Assembly: GCF_004054105.1 (NCBI RefSeq)
Contig: NZ_SBLC01000010.1
Coordinates: forward strand, 62,001 to 126,000
Length of the DNA: 64,000 bases
From: Falsigemmobacter intermedius
GTDB taxonomy: Bacteria; Pseudomonadota; Alphaproteobacteria; Rhodobacterales; Rhodobacteraceae
Direction of reading: 5' to 3'
In this document: piece after piece, positions 1 through 9,697 of the stretch
Position numbering within the stretch: position 1 is the first letter of the stretch
How the letters are laid out: every line of letters begins with the position of its first letter
Notes under the pieces: model-generated
Databases searched by the model: none
What the model saw: only the letters and a program-made list of their open reading frames with translations
What the model was told of the DNA's origin: nothing
Translations under genes and position numbers: made by a program

Positions 1-1151
1 TAGTAATCCCAGGGGTATTTCGAGTCCGAGGGCGCTTTGATCATCGCCGAGAGCATCGGGCGCATCACCTGGCCATCCGCGCGGATCGGGATGTCTTTAT
101 GGATGAAATCCTCAACCGGGGTTTCATGCATCTTTGCGGCCACGGCCTTGCCGTCATCGGTGCCTGCGAGGGTCACGGCCTTCAGATAGTGCTTCACGGC
201 CGTATAAGTCGCAAGCTGCGCTTCATTGGGATAGCGGTCGTTGAAGGCCTTGCGGAACCGCTCCGTAAAAGCGCGGGTCTCATCGTTTGCATCCCAATAC
301 ATCGCCGAGCCGAAGCGCAGACCCTGGGCGGTCTGAAGACCGATCGAGTGGATCATATTGATCTGAAGACCGAGCGGCGCGAGGATCTGGCCCGCTTCGG
401 CAATGCCAAATTCTTTCGCCTGTTTCACCAGGTTGGCGAAGTCAGAGCCGGAGTTCGCGATGCCGATGACCTTGGCACCCGAGGCCTGAGCCTGCAGCAG
501 CTGCGCCGAGAAATCGGTGGTGTTGAGCGGATGGAGCACCGAGCCCAGCACTTTGCCGCCCGCCGCCTCAATAAAGCGGGTCGCATCGGCCTGATACTGC
601 TTGCCGAATGTGTAATCGACGGTGATGAAATACCAGCTGTCCTGCCCATCGGCCAGCAGCGGCAGCACGGTGCCCTTGGGCAGAGCATAGGTGTCATGCA
701 CCCATTGGAAGGTATAGGGCGAGCAGGCCTTGCCGGTCAGATCCGGGCTTGCGGTGCCGCCCAGCAGATAGGGCTTTTCATTGGCCTTCATGATCTCGGT
801 CACGGCCAGCGCGATCGAAGAAGCCGAACAGCCGACGATGGTGTCAACGCCGTCCTGCTCCACCCATTTGCGGGCAGCCGCCACGCCGATATCGGGCTTG
901 TTCTGATCGTCCGCCACCACGACTTCGATTTTGGTGCCGTTGATTTCATTGTTGAAATCTTCGATCGCCAGACGCACCGCAGCGGTCGAGCCGGGGCCGC
1001 AGTTGTCGGCGTAAACGCCCGACTGATCGTTCATCACACCAATGCGGATGACATCGCCCGACATCTGCGCGAAAGCCGGCGCGCCAATCAGCGCGGTCGC
1101 GCAGCACAGCGCCGCCAGACCGCCAAAGCGGCTTTGGGTCTTCATGGTCAT
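1..1151 (-). CDS. Branched-chain-amino-acid-type ABC transporter substrate-binding protein (partial, C-terminus cut by window start)
   Basis: Periplasmic binding protein of the LivK/HAAT family that would deliver a ligand to the LivHMGF-type transporter encoded at 3192-6491. The reverse-strand frame is open from 1151 through base 1 with no stop, so 383 codons are present and the C-terminus lies outside the window. The N-terminus is a Sec signal peptide (MTMKTQ, hydrophobic stretch, AFA-QM cleavage-like site), followed by IRIGVMNDQSG, the usual start of this fold. Start 1151 is preceded by AGGGGAG at suitable spacing; ATG 1145 in the same frame is an alternative. It lies 96 bp downstream of the SDR gene and probably shares its transcript. 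Such proteins bind many acids besides amino acids, and the fatty-acid/ketone catabolic context suggests a carboxylic acid, but the ligand cannot be read from sequence. Confidence 0.9.
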   Translation of the reverse strand, partial: MTMKTQSRFGGLAALCCATALIGAPAFAQMSGDVIRIGVMNDQSGVYADNCGPGSTAAVRLAIEDFNNEINGTKIEVVVADDQNKPDIGVAAARKWVEQDGVDTIVGCSASSIALAVTEIMKANEKPYLLGGTASPDLTGKACSPYTFQWVHDTYALPKGTVLPLLADGQDSWYFITVDYTFGKQYQADATRFIEAAGGKVLGSVLHPLNTTDFSAQLLQAQASGAKVIGIANSGSDFANLVKQAKEFGIAEAGQILAPLGLQINMIHSIGLQTAQGLRFGSAMYWDANDETRAFTERFRKAFNDRYPNEAQLATYTAVKHYLKAVTLAGTDDGKAVAAKMHETPVEDFIHKDIPIRADGQVMRPMLSAMIKAPSDSKYPWDY

Positions 1152-1247
1152 GTCTCTCTCCCCTGAACCGACGGCCGCTCTCCTCAGCGGGCACCGGATG
1201 GCTGAACCGGCCTGCCCCCGCGATGCGCTGCGGGGCAGACGTAACTG

Positions 1248-2006
1248 TTACGAAAAGGCGAAGGTCATCGCGCCATCGACCAAGAGCATGTCGCCGCTGA
1301 TCCAGCCCGCCTCATCCGAGGCCAGGAAGACCGCCGCATGGGCGATGTCTTCCGGCGTGCCCAGACGCTGCAGCGGCACGCGCTTGCGGCGACGCTCCCA
1401 GCCCTCTTCATCGATCACCAGATTGGCCCCGTCCGTGCGGGTCGAGCCCGGCGCAATGGCGCAGACGCGGATGTTATCCGGCCCGAATTCCGCCGCCGCC
1501 GAGCGCGTCGAGGCCGCCACAGCCGCCTTGATGGCGCTGTACATAATGCCATGTTTCATGGCCAGAAGCGCGGAGGGCGAGGCGATATTGACGATAACCC
1601 CGCCACCGGCTTCGCGCATCTGCGGCATGACCGCCTGATAGCCCCAGATGACGCCCTTAAAGCCCACATCGATCATCCGCCCGATCATCTCTTCGGTCTG
1701 ATCTTCCAGCGGGCCATAGCGGTTCCACATGGCGTTATTGACCAGAAGCGTCACCGGACCTGCGGCCGCGCGCAAAGCCTCAGCGGCTGCCATGACGTCG
1801 TCGCGCTTCGCGACATTTCCGGTCAGAGCAATGGCCCGGCCACCGGCGGCACGAATGGCCGCGGCTGCATCTTCGGCAATCTCAGCCTTAAGATCCAGCA
1901 CGCCGACAAAGGCGCCTTCCCGGGCATAAGCTTCAGAAATCGCGCGGCCAATTCCGCGCCCGCCGCCGGTCACAAGTGCGACACGTCCGTCCAGTCTGCC
2001 AGCCAT
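1248..2006 (-). CDS. Short-chain dehydrogenase/reductase
   Basis: NAD(P)-dependent oxidoreductase of the classical SDR family, 252 residues, the family norm. Visible motifs are the cofactor loop TGGGRGIG (residues 13-20), NNA in the central strand, a catalytic Ser in NIASPSA and the YxxxK pair in MYSAIKAA. It probably interconverts an alcohol and a ketone in the pathway encoded around it. The frame is open to 2081, but ATG 2006 starts MAGRLDGRVALVTGG at the expected distance from the glycine loop and follows GGGAGAG. It is the first gene of a leftward pair with the LIV-type binding protein and is divergent from iclR. Exact substrate unknown. Confidence 0.9.
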   Translation of the reverse strand: MAGRLDGRVALVTGGGRGIGRAISEAYAREGAFVGVLDLKAEIAEDAAAAIRAAGGRAIALTGNVAKRDDVMAAAEALRAAAGPVTLLVNNAMWNRYGPLEDQTEEMIGRMIDVGFKGVIWGYQAVMPQMREAGGGVIVNIASPSALLAMKHGIMYSAIKAAVAASTRSAAAEFGPDNIRVCAIAPGSTRTDGANLVIDEEGWERRRKRVPLQRLGTPEDIAHAAVFLASDEAGWISGDMLLVDGAMTFAFS

Positions 2007-2259
2007 CAGGCTCTCTCCCAACTTCCTGACCGCGCCTGAAAACAGCCGCGGCCGGGCCTCAATTCCGGCAGAGCTTCCCACAGATCAACACAGCCGCTGC
2101 AGCGGTTACCCCCGTGATCCGGTGTCAGAAACTCCGCCCCCGGCCCCGCCTCACCCGAACCTCCTTCGGGGCCCCGGTCGGGGCGCGTGCACGGCCTTCT
2201 GAGAGAGCATGGCATGCAGGACGATCCGCCACCATGGCTATTCTATACTGTCATAAAAT

Positions 2260-2273
2260 TTCATATACGTGAA
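2260..2273. promoter_or_regulatory. Operator-like palindrome in the iclR/SDR divergent region
   Basis: The sequence TTCATATACGTGAA has TTCA/TGAA outer arms and lies 26 bp before the iclR start in an AT-rich island of the 293-bp iclR/SDR gap. It matches the palindromes at 11437 and 13367, so it probably binds the same regulator. Its position just upstream of iclR suggests autoregulation as well as control of the SDR-binding-protein transcript. The rest of the gap shows no gene. Confidence 0.6.
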
Positions 2274-2299
2274 GTCAGGCACCGGAGGAGGAAATCGTC

Positions 2300-3076
2300 A
2301 TGCAGGCTCACCAGGTCAAATCCGCGATGCGGGCGCTTGAAATTCTTGAATATTTCAAACTCAATCAGCAGCGGCGCTCCATGTCAGAGATCGCCGCAGA
2401 TCTCGGCTATCCGCAGTCAAGCGCCACGGTGCTTCTCAAGACGCTGATCACGCTGGGCTACCTCTCCTATGACCGCGGAGAGCGGGCCTATTTCCCCACC
2501 CCCAAAGTGACCGCATTGGGCGACTGGATCCCCATGGCACTCTTTGGCAGCGGCACGATTCTTGAGGCTCTGCGCGATGTGCATGCCGCCACCGGTGAGG
2601 GGGTTTTCATCGGCACCCGCAATGACATCTATCTGCAATATACCCGCACCATCGAATCCATCCACGCCCTGCGCTTTCACATCGACGAAGGCTCCATCGT
2701 GCCCCTGACACGCTCCGCCGCGGGCTGGATGCTGCTCTCGGATCTGCCGCGCGACCGGCTCGATAAACTGGTGCGCCGCGCCAATATCGCCTGCAAAGTC
2801 TCTGAACGCGTCAGCCTGAAGGAGATCGAAGCCCGCATCGCGCAGATCCGCGAAAAAGGCTATGCCCATGCGCGGGATGTCCCGCTTGAAGGCGGCTCCA
2901 CCATCGTTGTGCCGCTGTCGGCCCGCATCCAGGGCCAGCCCGCCTGCCTCGCGCTCGGCGGCGTCACCCAGCGGATCAACGACAATTTCGACCGCTATCT
3001 CACGATCATGAAAACCGCCGCCGCTTTTGTTGCCGAGGCTGAACCCTTCAACTCCCCCATCCGCATCGAATTCTGA
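2300..3076 (+). CDS. IclR-family transcriptional regulator
   Basis: DNA-binding regulator of 258 residues, a typical IclR length. The N-terminal winged helix (about residues 5-70) contains SAMRALEILEYF and MSEIAADLGYPQSSATVLLKTL; the remainder is the IclR effector-binding domain with the characteristic RDVPLEGGSTIVVPL stretch near the C-terminus. ATG 2300 follows GGAGGAGG. It is divergent from the SDR/binding-protein operon and convergent with the liv permease operon. Three shared palindromes in nearby promoters, one of them just upstream of this gene, make it the leading candidate regulator of the acid/ketone cluster. IclR proteins can activate or repress; the effector is unknown. Confidence 0.9.
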   Translation: MQAHQVKSAMRALEILEYFKLNQQRRSMSEIAADLGYPQSSATVLLKTLITLGYLSYDRGERAYFPTPKVTALGDWIPMALFGSGTILEALRDVHAATGEGVFIGTRNDIYLQYTRTIESIHALRFHIDEGSIVPLTRSAAGWMLLSDLPRDRLDKLVRRANIACKVSERVSLKEIEARIAQIREKGYAHARDVPLEGGSTIVVPLSARIQGQPACLALGGVTQRINDNFDRYLTIMKTAAAFVAEAEPFNSPIRIEF

Positions 3077-3082
3077 CCGCAG

Positions 3083-3137
3083 TAAAAAGGCGCCCGACCC
3101 CTCACGGGGATCCGGGCGCCTCGGGCTTTGGCTTTTT
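3083..3137. terminator. Bidirectional intrinsic terminator between iclR and livM
   Basis: A perfect 8-bp stem GGCGCCCG (3089-3096) / CGGGCGCC (3113-3120) encloses a smaller CCCC/GGGG hairpin. An A run (3084-3088) on one side and CTTTTT (3132-3137) on the other give U-rich tails in both directions, which suits the convergent gene ends at 3076 and 3192. Confidence 0.7.
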
Positions 3138-3191
3138 CAAAATACTCCCGCCGGAGGCCGCCGCGCAGCGGCCCCCTTCGGACCCTCGCGC

Positions 3192-4118
3192 TTATTTCGC
3201 GCGCCGCGCCCGGATCCAGGCGTTCAGCTCCCCCACGATCCCGCGGCGCAGGAACATGATGACGAGCAGCAGAATGACGCCCTGCGAAATCAGCGCCCAT
3301 TCGCCCAAAGTCGCCAGATGCTCATTGAGCCAGATGATAAAGCCCGCGCCCACCATCGGGCCGGTCAGAGTGCCAAGCCCGCCGAGAAGCGTCATGATGA
3401 TGACCTCGGACGAAATCGGGAAGGAGACATCGGTCAGCGTGGCAAACTGAAAGACCGTGGCCTTCATCCCGCCCGCCAGACCCGCCAGCCCGGCCGAGAG
3501 GACCAGGGCCAGCAGCTTGAAGCGCTCGGGCTTGAAGCCCAGAGATTCCACCCGCGCATCATTGTCGCGGATCGCTTTCAGAATATCCCCGAAGGGCGAA
3601 TGCACCACGCGGTAGAAGAAGGCCACAGCCGCCACGGTGATCGCCAGCACCACATAATAGTAGCTGAAGCCCGAGGTCACATCGATCAGCCCCAGAACCG
3701 GTGCGCGCGGGATGTTCTGCATCCCGTCTTCACCGCCGGTGAAGCTCGACTGCAGCAGGATGAAATAGACGAACTGCGCGATGGCAAAGGTGATCATGGC
3801 AAAGCTGATGCCCGATTTCTTCACCGCGACCAGGCCCACCAGGAAGCCCAGGGTGGCTGAGAAAAGCGCACCGGTCAGAATGCCCAGCTCCGGCGTCAGC
3901 CCCCAGTTCTTCAGCACCCAGCCGGTGATATAGCCAGCCGAGCCGAAAAACATCGCATGGCCAAAGCAGAGAAGCCCCGTATAGCCCAGCAGAAGGTTGA
4001 ACGAACAGGCAAAGACGATGAAGCACAGGATCGTCATCAGGGTGACCGGATAGACGAAGACAGGTGCCACCAGGGCTGCGGCCAGAACCGCCAGCGCGAT
4101 CAGCAGATTTTTCGACAT
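3192..4118 (-). CDS. livM: LIV-type ABC transporter permease, LivM family
   Basis: Inner-membrane permease of a branched-chain-amino-acid-type (HAAT) importer, 308 residues with multiple hydrophobic helices. Family signatures include NLLLGYTGLLCFGHAMFFG in the N-terminal half and SLGFKPERFKLLA before the later helices, the EAA-like loop contacting the ATPases. A GTG three bases upstream extends the frame to 4121, but ATG 4118 overlaps the livH stop as TGATG and follows GGAG. It is the last gene of the ligase-to-liv operon. The substrate is inferred from neighbours to be the acid degraded by the cluster, not necessarily Leu/Ile/Val. Confidence 0.92.
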   Translation of the reverse strand: MSKNLLIALAVLAAALVAPVFVYPVTLMTILCFIVFACSFNLLLGYTGLLCFGHAMFFGSAGYITGWVLKNWGLTPELGILTGALFSATLGFLVGLVAVKKSGISFAMITFAIAQFVYFILLQSSFTGGEDGMQNIPRAPVLGLIDVTSGFSYYYVVLAITVAAVAFFYRVVHSPFGDILKAIRDNDARVESLGFKPERFKLLALVLSAGLAGLAGGMKATVFQFATLTDVSFPISSEVIIMTLLGGLGTLTGPMVGAGFIIWLNEHLATLGEWALISQGVILLLVIMFLRRGIVGELNAWIRARRAK

Positions 4119-4999
4119 CACGCTTTCTCCGACGACGAGAAGAGACCATTGGGCTTCATCAAAAGCACCGCGATCATCACCACAAAGACAACGGTGCTCG
4201 CCGCTTCGGGGTAGAAGACTTTGGTCAGCGCCTCTGCGAGGCCGAGGATATAGCCGGTGACCACAGCCCCCATGATCGAGCCGATGCCCCCGATCACCAC
4301 CACCGCAAAGACGGTGATCATCAGACCCGAGCCCATCGAGGGCGAGACCTGATAGATCGGCGCGGCCAGCACGCCGCTCAGCGCCGCCAGACCCACGCCG
4401 AAGCCGTAAGTCAGGGTGATCATGCGCGGCACATTGATGCCGAAGCTTTCGACGATATCGGGACGCTCATTGGCGGCGCGCAGATAGGCCCCGAGTTTGG
4501 TGTGCTCAATCAAAAGCCAGGCGCCGATGCAGGTCACGACCGAGAAGCCCACGACCCAGAGGCGATACCAGGGCAGGAACATGAAATCGAGGCGCAGACC
4601 GCCGGTGATCGGGCTGTCATAGGGCAGACCGGTTGAGCCGTAACGCTGACGGATCAGCCCCTCAATAATCAGCGCCAGCGCATAGGTCGCAAGCAGCGCA
4701 TAGAGGTGATCGAGATGCTGCAAAGGCCGCAGGATCACCCGCTCAAGCAGCATGCCGAAGGCCCCCACCACGATGGGCGCGATGATCAGCGAGCCCCAAT
4801 AGGGGATGCCGAGATAATTCAGCCCCAGCCAGGCCACAAAGGCGCCCAGCATATATTGCGCGCCATGGGCAAAGTTCACCACGTTCATCAGGCCGAAGAT
4901 GATCGCCAGACCCATCGACAGCATGGCGTAGAACGAGCCGTTGATCAGCCCGATCAGAAGCTGCCCGGCGAGGAGTTGCGGAGAAACGAAATCAAACAT
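4118..4999 (-). CDS. livH: LIV-type ABC transporter permease, LivH family
   Basis: Second inner-membrane permease subunit, 293 residues and strongly hydrophobic. The N-terminal stretch GLINGSFYAMLSMGLAIIFG and the following MNVVNFAHG are hallmark LivH sequences, and ARRN-like loop equivalents occur as YLRAANERPDIVESFGIN. It pairs with LivM, and the two genes overlap by one base. Start ATG 4999 lies 3 bp after the livF stop, which indicates translational coupling. Together with LivG, LivF, LivM and the binding protein at 1-1151 it completes one importer. Confidence 0.93.
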   Translation of the reverse strand: MFDFVSPQLLAGQLLIGLINGSFYAMLSMGLAIIFGLMNVVNFAHGAQYMLGAFVAWLGLNYLGIPYWGSLIIAPIVVGAFGMLLERVILRPLQHLDHLYALLATYALALIIEGLIRQRYGSTGLPYDSPITGGLRLDFMFLPWYRLWVVGFSVVTCIGAWLLIEHTKLGAYLRAANERPDIVESFGINVPRMITLTYGFGVGLAALSGVLAAPIYQVSPSMGSGLMITVFAVVVIGGIGSIMGAVVTGYILGLAEALTKVFYPEAASTVVFVVMIAVLLMKPNGLFSSSEKA

Positions 5000-5002
5000 C
5001 CG

Positions 5003-5711
<709 letters not shown>

Positions 5712-5722
<11 letters not shown>

Positions 5723-6491
5723 CGACGCCTCCCATATATGCGGTGATGACGCGCTCATCCGCCGAGACCTCGGCGTAGCTGCCCTCGGTCAGCACTTCGC
5801 CGTGTTGCAGCACCGTGATGCGGTCGCAAAGCGTGGCCACGATCGAGAGGTTATGCTCAACGATGACCACGGTGCGGCCTTTGGCGGTCTCACGGATCAG
5901 CTCGGTGATCGGCTCAAGATCCTCATGGCCCATGCCCGCCGTCGGCTCATCAAGGAGCATCACCTGCGGATCAAGCGCGAGGGTGGTCGCAATCTCCAGC
6001 GCGCGCTTTTTGCCGTAGGAAAGATCGGCGGCCTTTGCATCGGCCATATCGCCAAGGCCCACCTGGTCGAGCAGGTCTTTCGCGCGGCGGTCAAGGTGGC
6101 TCAGGCTGCGGATCGGGCTCCAGAAATGAAAGCCCGTGCCCTCTTTCGACTGCAGCGCCACGCGGACATTCTCCAGCGCGGTCATCTGCGTGAAGGTCGC
6201 CGAGATCTGAAAAGAGCGGACCAGACCCAGACGCGCCACATCAGCCGCACGGGTGCGGGTGATGTCCTGGCCGTCGTAGGTGATAACCCCTGAGGTCGGG
6301 GTCAGGGTCTTGGTCAGCAGGTTAAAGCAGGTCGTTTTGCCTGCGCCGTTCGGGCCGATCAGCGCATGGACCGAGCCGCGGCGGATCGACAGATCGACGT
6401 TATTGACGGCCGCAAAGCCGCCAAAGCGCTTGGTCATTCCGCGGGCCGTCAGCACATAATCGGTGCCCGTATCCGTCTGGTGTCTGGTCAT
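5712..6491 (-). CDS. livG: LIV-type ABC transporter ATP-binding protein, LivG family
   Basis: Second ATPase subunit, 259 residues. Walker A GPNGAGKTT lies at residues 46-54, the signature is the LivG-type LSYGKKRALEIA, and Walker B is VMLLDEPTAGM. The N-terminal MTKRFGGFAAVNNVDL is the standard LivG opening. ATG 6491 follows a strong GGGGGGAGG. It sits directly downstream of the acyl-CoA dehydrogenase gene, so transporter and beta-oxidation enzymes are probably co-transcribed. Confidence 0.93.
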
Positions 6492-6520
6492 TGGTTCCTC
6501 CCCCCCTGTTGTTTCGGGGG

Positions 6521-7687
6521 TCAGCCCGGCAGCCGCAGAACGGCTTTGGCCAGAATGTTGCGCTGGATCTCATTGGAGCCGCCGAAGATCGCCGGGGCGC
6601 GCGAGTCGAGATAAAGGTTCATCGCATCGATCCCGATGTCACCGGCCTCAATATCGTCATTGAAGCGGGCTTCTTCCCCAAGGATTTCAAGCATTTCCTC
6701 AGTGATGCGCTGATAAAGCTCGGTGTTAAAGAGCTTCAGCACCGAGACATCGGCCCCGAGTTCACCCCCCTGGCGCAGCACGCGGGCAAAGCGCTCAAAG
6801 GCGGAGCCGAGGTCGTAGACATCAAGGCGCAGTTTTGCGAAGCGCGACACGAAAGCCGGGTCACTGAACGCGCCACGCGCTTCGGCCAGCGCCTGCAGAC
6901 GCGCCAGCGCATATTCCGGCCGGGTCGGTGCGCCAAGGAAGATGCGCTCATGGCTCAGCACGGTTTTCGCCAGCGTCCAGCCCTTGTTCTCTTCACCCAC
7001 GAGGGCTGAGACCGGAACGCGGACATTGTCGAAGAAGACTTCGCAGAAATCCGCCTCTTCGCGCAGGTTCGGGATCGGACGCACGGTCACGCCGGGCAGA
7101 TCCAGCGGTGCCAGCAGCACTGAGATGCCCTGCTGGGGTTTTGCGGCCTCTTTGTCGGTGCGCACCAGCAGCAGGATCCAGTTGGCGCAATGCGCAAGCG
7201 TGGTCCAGATCTTCTGGCCGTTGATGATATAGTCATCGCCGTCACGCACGGCGGTGGTGCGCATTGAGGCCAGATCCGAGCCCGAGCCCGGCTCAGAATA
7301 ACCCTGGCACCAGATATGCTCGCCCGAGAGGATCTTCGGCAGGAAGAACTGTTTCTGCTCTTCAGAGCCGTAGTGCAGCAGCAGCGGGCCGGTGAGGCCA
7401 ATGCCGTGATCGGGAATGCGCGGGCAGCCGAGGCGCGCCCATTCTTCCACATAGATCATATGTTTGGCCGGGTTCAGACCCATGCCGCCATATTCCTGCG
7501 GCCAAAGCGGCGAGAGCCAGCCTTTGTCGGCCAGCGCCTGATACCAGACCTTCACCTCTTCATAAAGCGGGCGCTGTTTGCGCATGAAGCGCAGCTCAGC
7601 GGGGCAGTTCGCGTCAGCCCAGGTGCGGAAGATCTGCCGGAAGTCTTCATCCGGCATGGCGTTCCAGTCTTGCTGTGCCTCGGCCAT
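6521..7687 (-). CDS. Acyl-CoA dehydrogenase, larger subunit-like
   Basis: FAD-dependent acyl-CoA dehydrogenase of 388 residues. The flavin/substrate loop YSEPGSGSDLASM is at residues 130-142 and the C-terminal SNEIQRNILA helix is present. The usual medium-chain catalytic Glu position (YEG before TNEIQ) is Gly here (FGGSNEIQ). A Glu at 247 in VLSHERIF aligns with the alternative catalytic site used by isovaleryl-/long-chain-type enzymes, so it is probably the base. The gene overlaps the preceding enoyl-CoA hydratase stop (TAATG). Together with the shorter dehydrogenase at 8475 it may form a two-gene heteromeric enzyme of the kind known for steroid and bulky acyl-CoA substrates. Pairing and substrate are inferred. 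Confidence 0.9.
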   Translation of the reverse strand: MAEAQQDWNAMPDEDFRQIFRTWADANCPAELRFMRKQRPLYEEVKVWYQALADKGWLSPLWPQEYGGMGLNPAKHMIYVEEWARLGCPRIPDHGIGLTGPLLLHYGSEEQKQFFLPKILSGEHIWCQGYSEPGSGSDLASMRTTAVRDGDDYIINGQKIWTTLAHCANWILLLVRTDKEAAKPQQGISVLLAPLDLPGVTVRPIPNLREEADFCEVFFDNVRVPVSALVGEENKGWTLAKTVLSHERIFLGAPTRPEYALARLQALAEARGAFSDPAFVSRFAKLRLDVYDLGSAFERFARVLRQGGELGADVSVLKLFNTELYQRITEEMLEILGEEARFNDDIEAGDIGIDAMNLYLDSRAPAIFGGSNEIQRNILAKAVLRLPG

Positions 7688-8463
7688 TACACGTTGTCCT
7701 TGAACACGGGTTTGCGTTTTTCGAGGAAAGCCCGCATGGCCTCTTTCGAGTCCTCATGCTGCGTCATCTCATTGGTCAGGTTCTGCTCAAAGCGGTAGCC
7801 TTCGCGCAGCGGCATCGAGCGCACGGTGTTGATCGCGCGTTTCGCAAGGCTGATGGCCTTGGGGCTTTTCGAGGCGATGTTATTGGCGATATCCATCGCC
7901 GCCGGCAGGAGATCTTCCAGCGGCAGGCAGGCTTCAATGATGCCGCGGCGGTAAGCCTCTGAGGCGGGCAGGCGGTAACCGGTCAGGATCATGCGCCGTG
8001 CCAGCGAATGCGGGAAGAGCGACATGGTGTGGGCCGCACCGCCCATCAGACCGATATCGATTTCGGGCATGCAGAAGAAGGCGTTGTCGGAGGCGAGGAT
8101 AATATCGGCATTGATGATCGGCGCCATGCCCACGCCCAGTGCCGGGCCGTTGACGGCGGCGATCACCGGCTTGTTCATCTCCATGACGGTATTGCCGACT
8201 TCGCGCATGCGGCGCATGTGGCGGGTCAGATTGCCCGCAACGCCGCTGACCGAGGTGCGCTGTTTGATATCGGCACCGGCCGAGAACATCTTTTCGCGGC
8301 CCGTGACCACGACGCAGCGCACATTGGTCGCCTCATAAAGCTCGTCGAAGACTTCGAGGAATTCTTCCGTAAAGGCCAGCGACCAGGCATTGACCGGCGG
8401 CGCATCCATTTTCACCAGAGCAACATGGTTCTCGATGGTGACTTTGATGAGTTCGTTTTTCAT
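7687..8463 (-). CDS. Enoyl-CoA hydratase/isomerase-family protein lacking one catalytic Glu
   Basis: Crotonase-fold protein of 258 residues. The CoA-binding loop [10 protein letters not shown] (residues 59-68) and oxyanion segment NGPALGVGM are clear. In canonical hydratases the motif GGGxE supplies the first catalytic Glu; here residue 114 is Ala (GVGMAP). The second Glu is kept as E134 in CMPEIDIG. It may therefore be an isomerase, hydrolase or ring-cleaving crotonase rather than a standard hydratase. It lies between two acyl-CoA dehydrogenase genes in the ligase operon, overlapping the downstream one by a base. The ATG at 8463 follows AAAGGT. Confidence 0.88.
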   Translation of the reverse strand: MKNELIKVTIENHVALVKMDAPPVNAWSLAFTEEFLEVFDELYEATNVRCVVVTGREKMFSAGADIKQRTSVSGVAGNLTRHMRRMREVGNTVMEMNKPVIAAVNGPALGVGMAPIINADIILASDNAFFCMPEIDIGLMGGAAHTMSLFPHSLARRMILTGYRLPASEAYRRGIIEACLPLEDLLPAAMDIANNIASKSPKAISLAKRAINTVRSMPLREGYRFEQNLTNEMTQHEDSKEAMRAFLEKRKPVFKDNV

Positions 8464-8474
8464 GGGGAGACCTT

Positions 8475-9587
8475 TCAGGCTGCGCGCTCAAGGGCGAGGA
8501 ACTGCAGGCGCAGCGCCTCGGGCTGGCCGAGCGCGGAATTCAGGGCAACGGCGCGTTTCATGTAGTGGCCGATGTCGCATTCATCGGTGAAGCCCATGGC
8601 GCCATGCAGATGGATGGCGCGGCGGCCCACGGTGACCGCCGCATCGCCCGCACGGGCTTTGGCGGCGAGGATGGCAAGTTTTGCGGGAAGGGCATCGCCT
8701 TCGTCCTGGCGGTCACAGGCATTGACCACTGCCGAGCAGGCAAATTCCGCATCGGCCCACATATCGACCATACGGTGCTGCAGCGACTGGAAGGCCGCGA
8801 TCGGCTTGCCGAACTGCACGCGCTCAGAGGTATAGGCGACGGCGATTTCCAGCGCTTTTGAGGCATTGCCCGCAAGCTCTGCGGCCAGCGCCAGGCGCGT
8901 GGCATCGAACGCCGCCTCGGCAAGGGTCAGGCCCTGGCGTGAGAGGATGCGGTCGGCGCTGATCTCAGCCTTATTCAGAACCACACGGCCAAGCTGCGAC
9001 CCGTCAAGCGTCGGGCGCAGGGTGACGCTGGCCTGGGCGCGCGGCACGGCGGCCAGCAGCACCTCATCGCCTGAGGCCGCCAGCATCAGCAGTTCATCGG
9101 CGGAGTCTGCGGCATTGACGAAATGCGCCTCGCCGGAAAGCTGCAGACCATTGGCCGAGGGGGTCGCCGCCAGGGGCGAAAGCGCTCCGTCCGCGCCCTG
9201 AACCGCAGGGGAAACGATCAGCGAGCCGTCGATCAGCCCTTCAATCAGACGTGCACGGGTGGCGGTATCCTCGGATTTTGACAGAAGGGCGCCGGAAAAG
9301 ACCGCCAGATGCGCCAGCGGCTCAGAGATCAGTTCGCGCCCAAGCGCTTCGCTGAGAACGGCCTGGGCGCGCGGACCAAGACCCGAGCCGCCCAGCTCTT
9401 CGGGGATGCTCAGCCCCAGCCAGCCCGCTTCCGCCATGGCCGACCAGAGGGCGCGGTCAAGATCGGCCCCCGCCGCCCGGCGCGCACGCATCCGGGTCGC
9501 ACCGGGGAAGCCGGCCGCGAAACCGCTGACGCTGTCGCGCAAGAGGCCGAAGGTGCCGTCTTCATCATCAAAGATCATCTGGGGCAT
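8475..9587 (-). CDS. Acyl-CoA dehydrogenase, smaller subunit-like
   Basis: Acyl-CoA dehydrogenase-family protein of 370 residues. N-terminal helical part has [16 protein letters not shown]; the C-terminal domain contains the flavin-contacting [12 protein letters not shown] and [20 protein letters not shown]. The Ser/Gly-rich flavin loop of the middle domain is poorly conserved compared with the partner at 6521, as often seen in the second member of heteromeric dehydrogenases. ATG 9587 follows AGGAG. It lies between the CoA ligase and the hydratase-like gene. Alternatively it is an independent homodimeric enzyme. Confidence 0.88.
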   Translation of the reverse strand: MPQMIFDDEDGTFGLLRDSVSGFAAGFPGATRMRARRAAGADLDRALWSAMAEAGWLGLSIPEELGGSGLGPRAQAVLSEALGRELISEPLAHLAVFSGALLSKSEDTATRARLIEGLIDGSLIVSPAVQGADGALSPLAATPSANGLQLSGEAHFVNAADSADELLMLAASGDEVLLAAVPRAQASVTLRPTLDGSQLGRVVLNKAEISADRILSRQGLTLAEAAFDATRLALAAELAGNASKALEIAVAYTSERVQFGKPIAAFQSLQHRMVDMWADAEFACSAVVNACDRQDEGDALPAKLAILAAKARAGDAAVTVGRRAIHLHGAMGFTDECDIGHYMKRAVALNSALGQPEALRLQFLALERAA

Positions 9588-9697
9588 GGGAACTCCTGGG
9601 TCTTCGTCGGCGCGGCAGGGCAGGGCCTGCGACGCGAAAGGGAATGGGGAGGCAGCGGGGCCATGATCCGGCCCCGGCGCGGCGCTGTCCGGACCGC

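Noticed and set aside
99-1166. Plus-strand open frame of 355 codons at the window start
   Set aside because: It mirrors the LIV-type binding protein on the minus strand, whose signal peptide and mature start are unmistakable.
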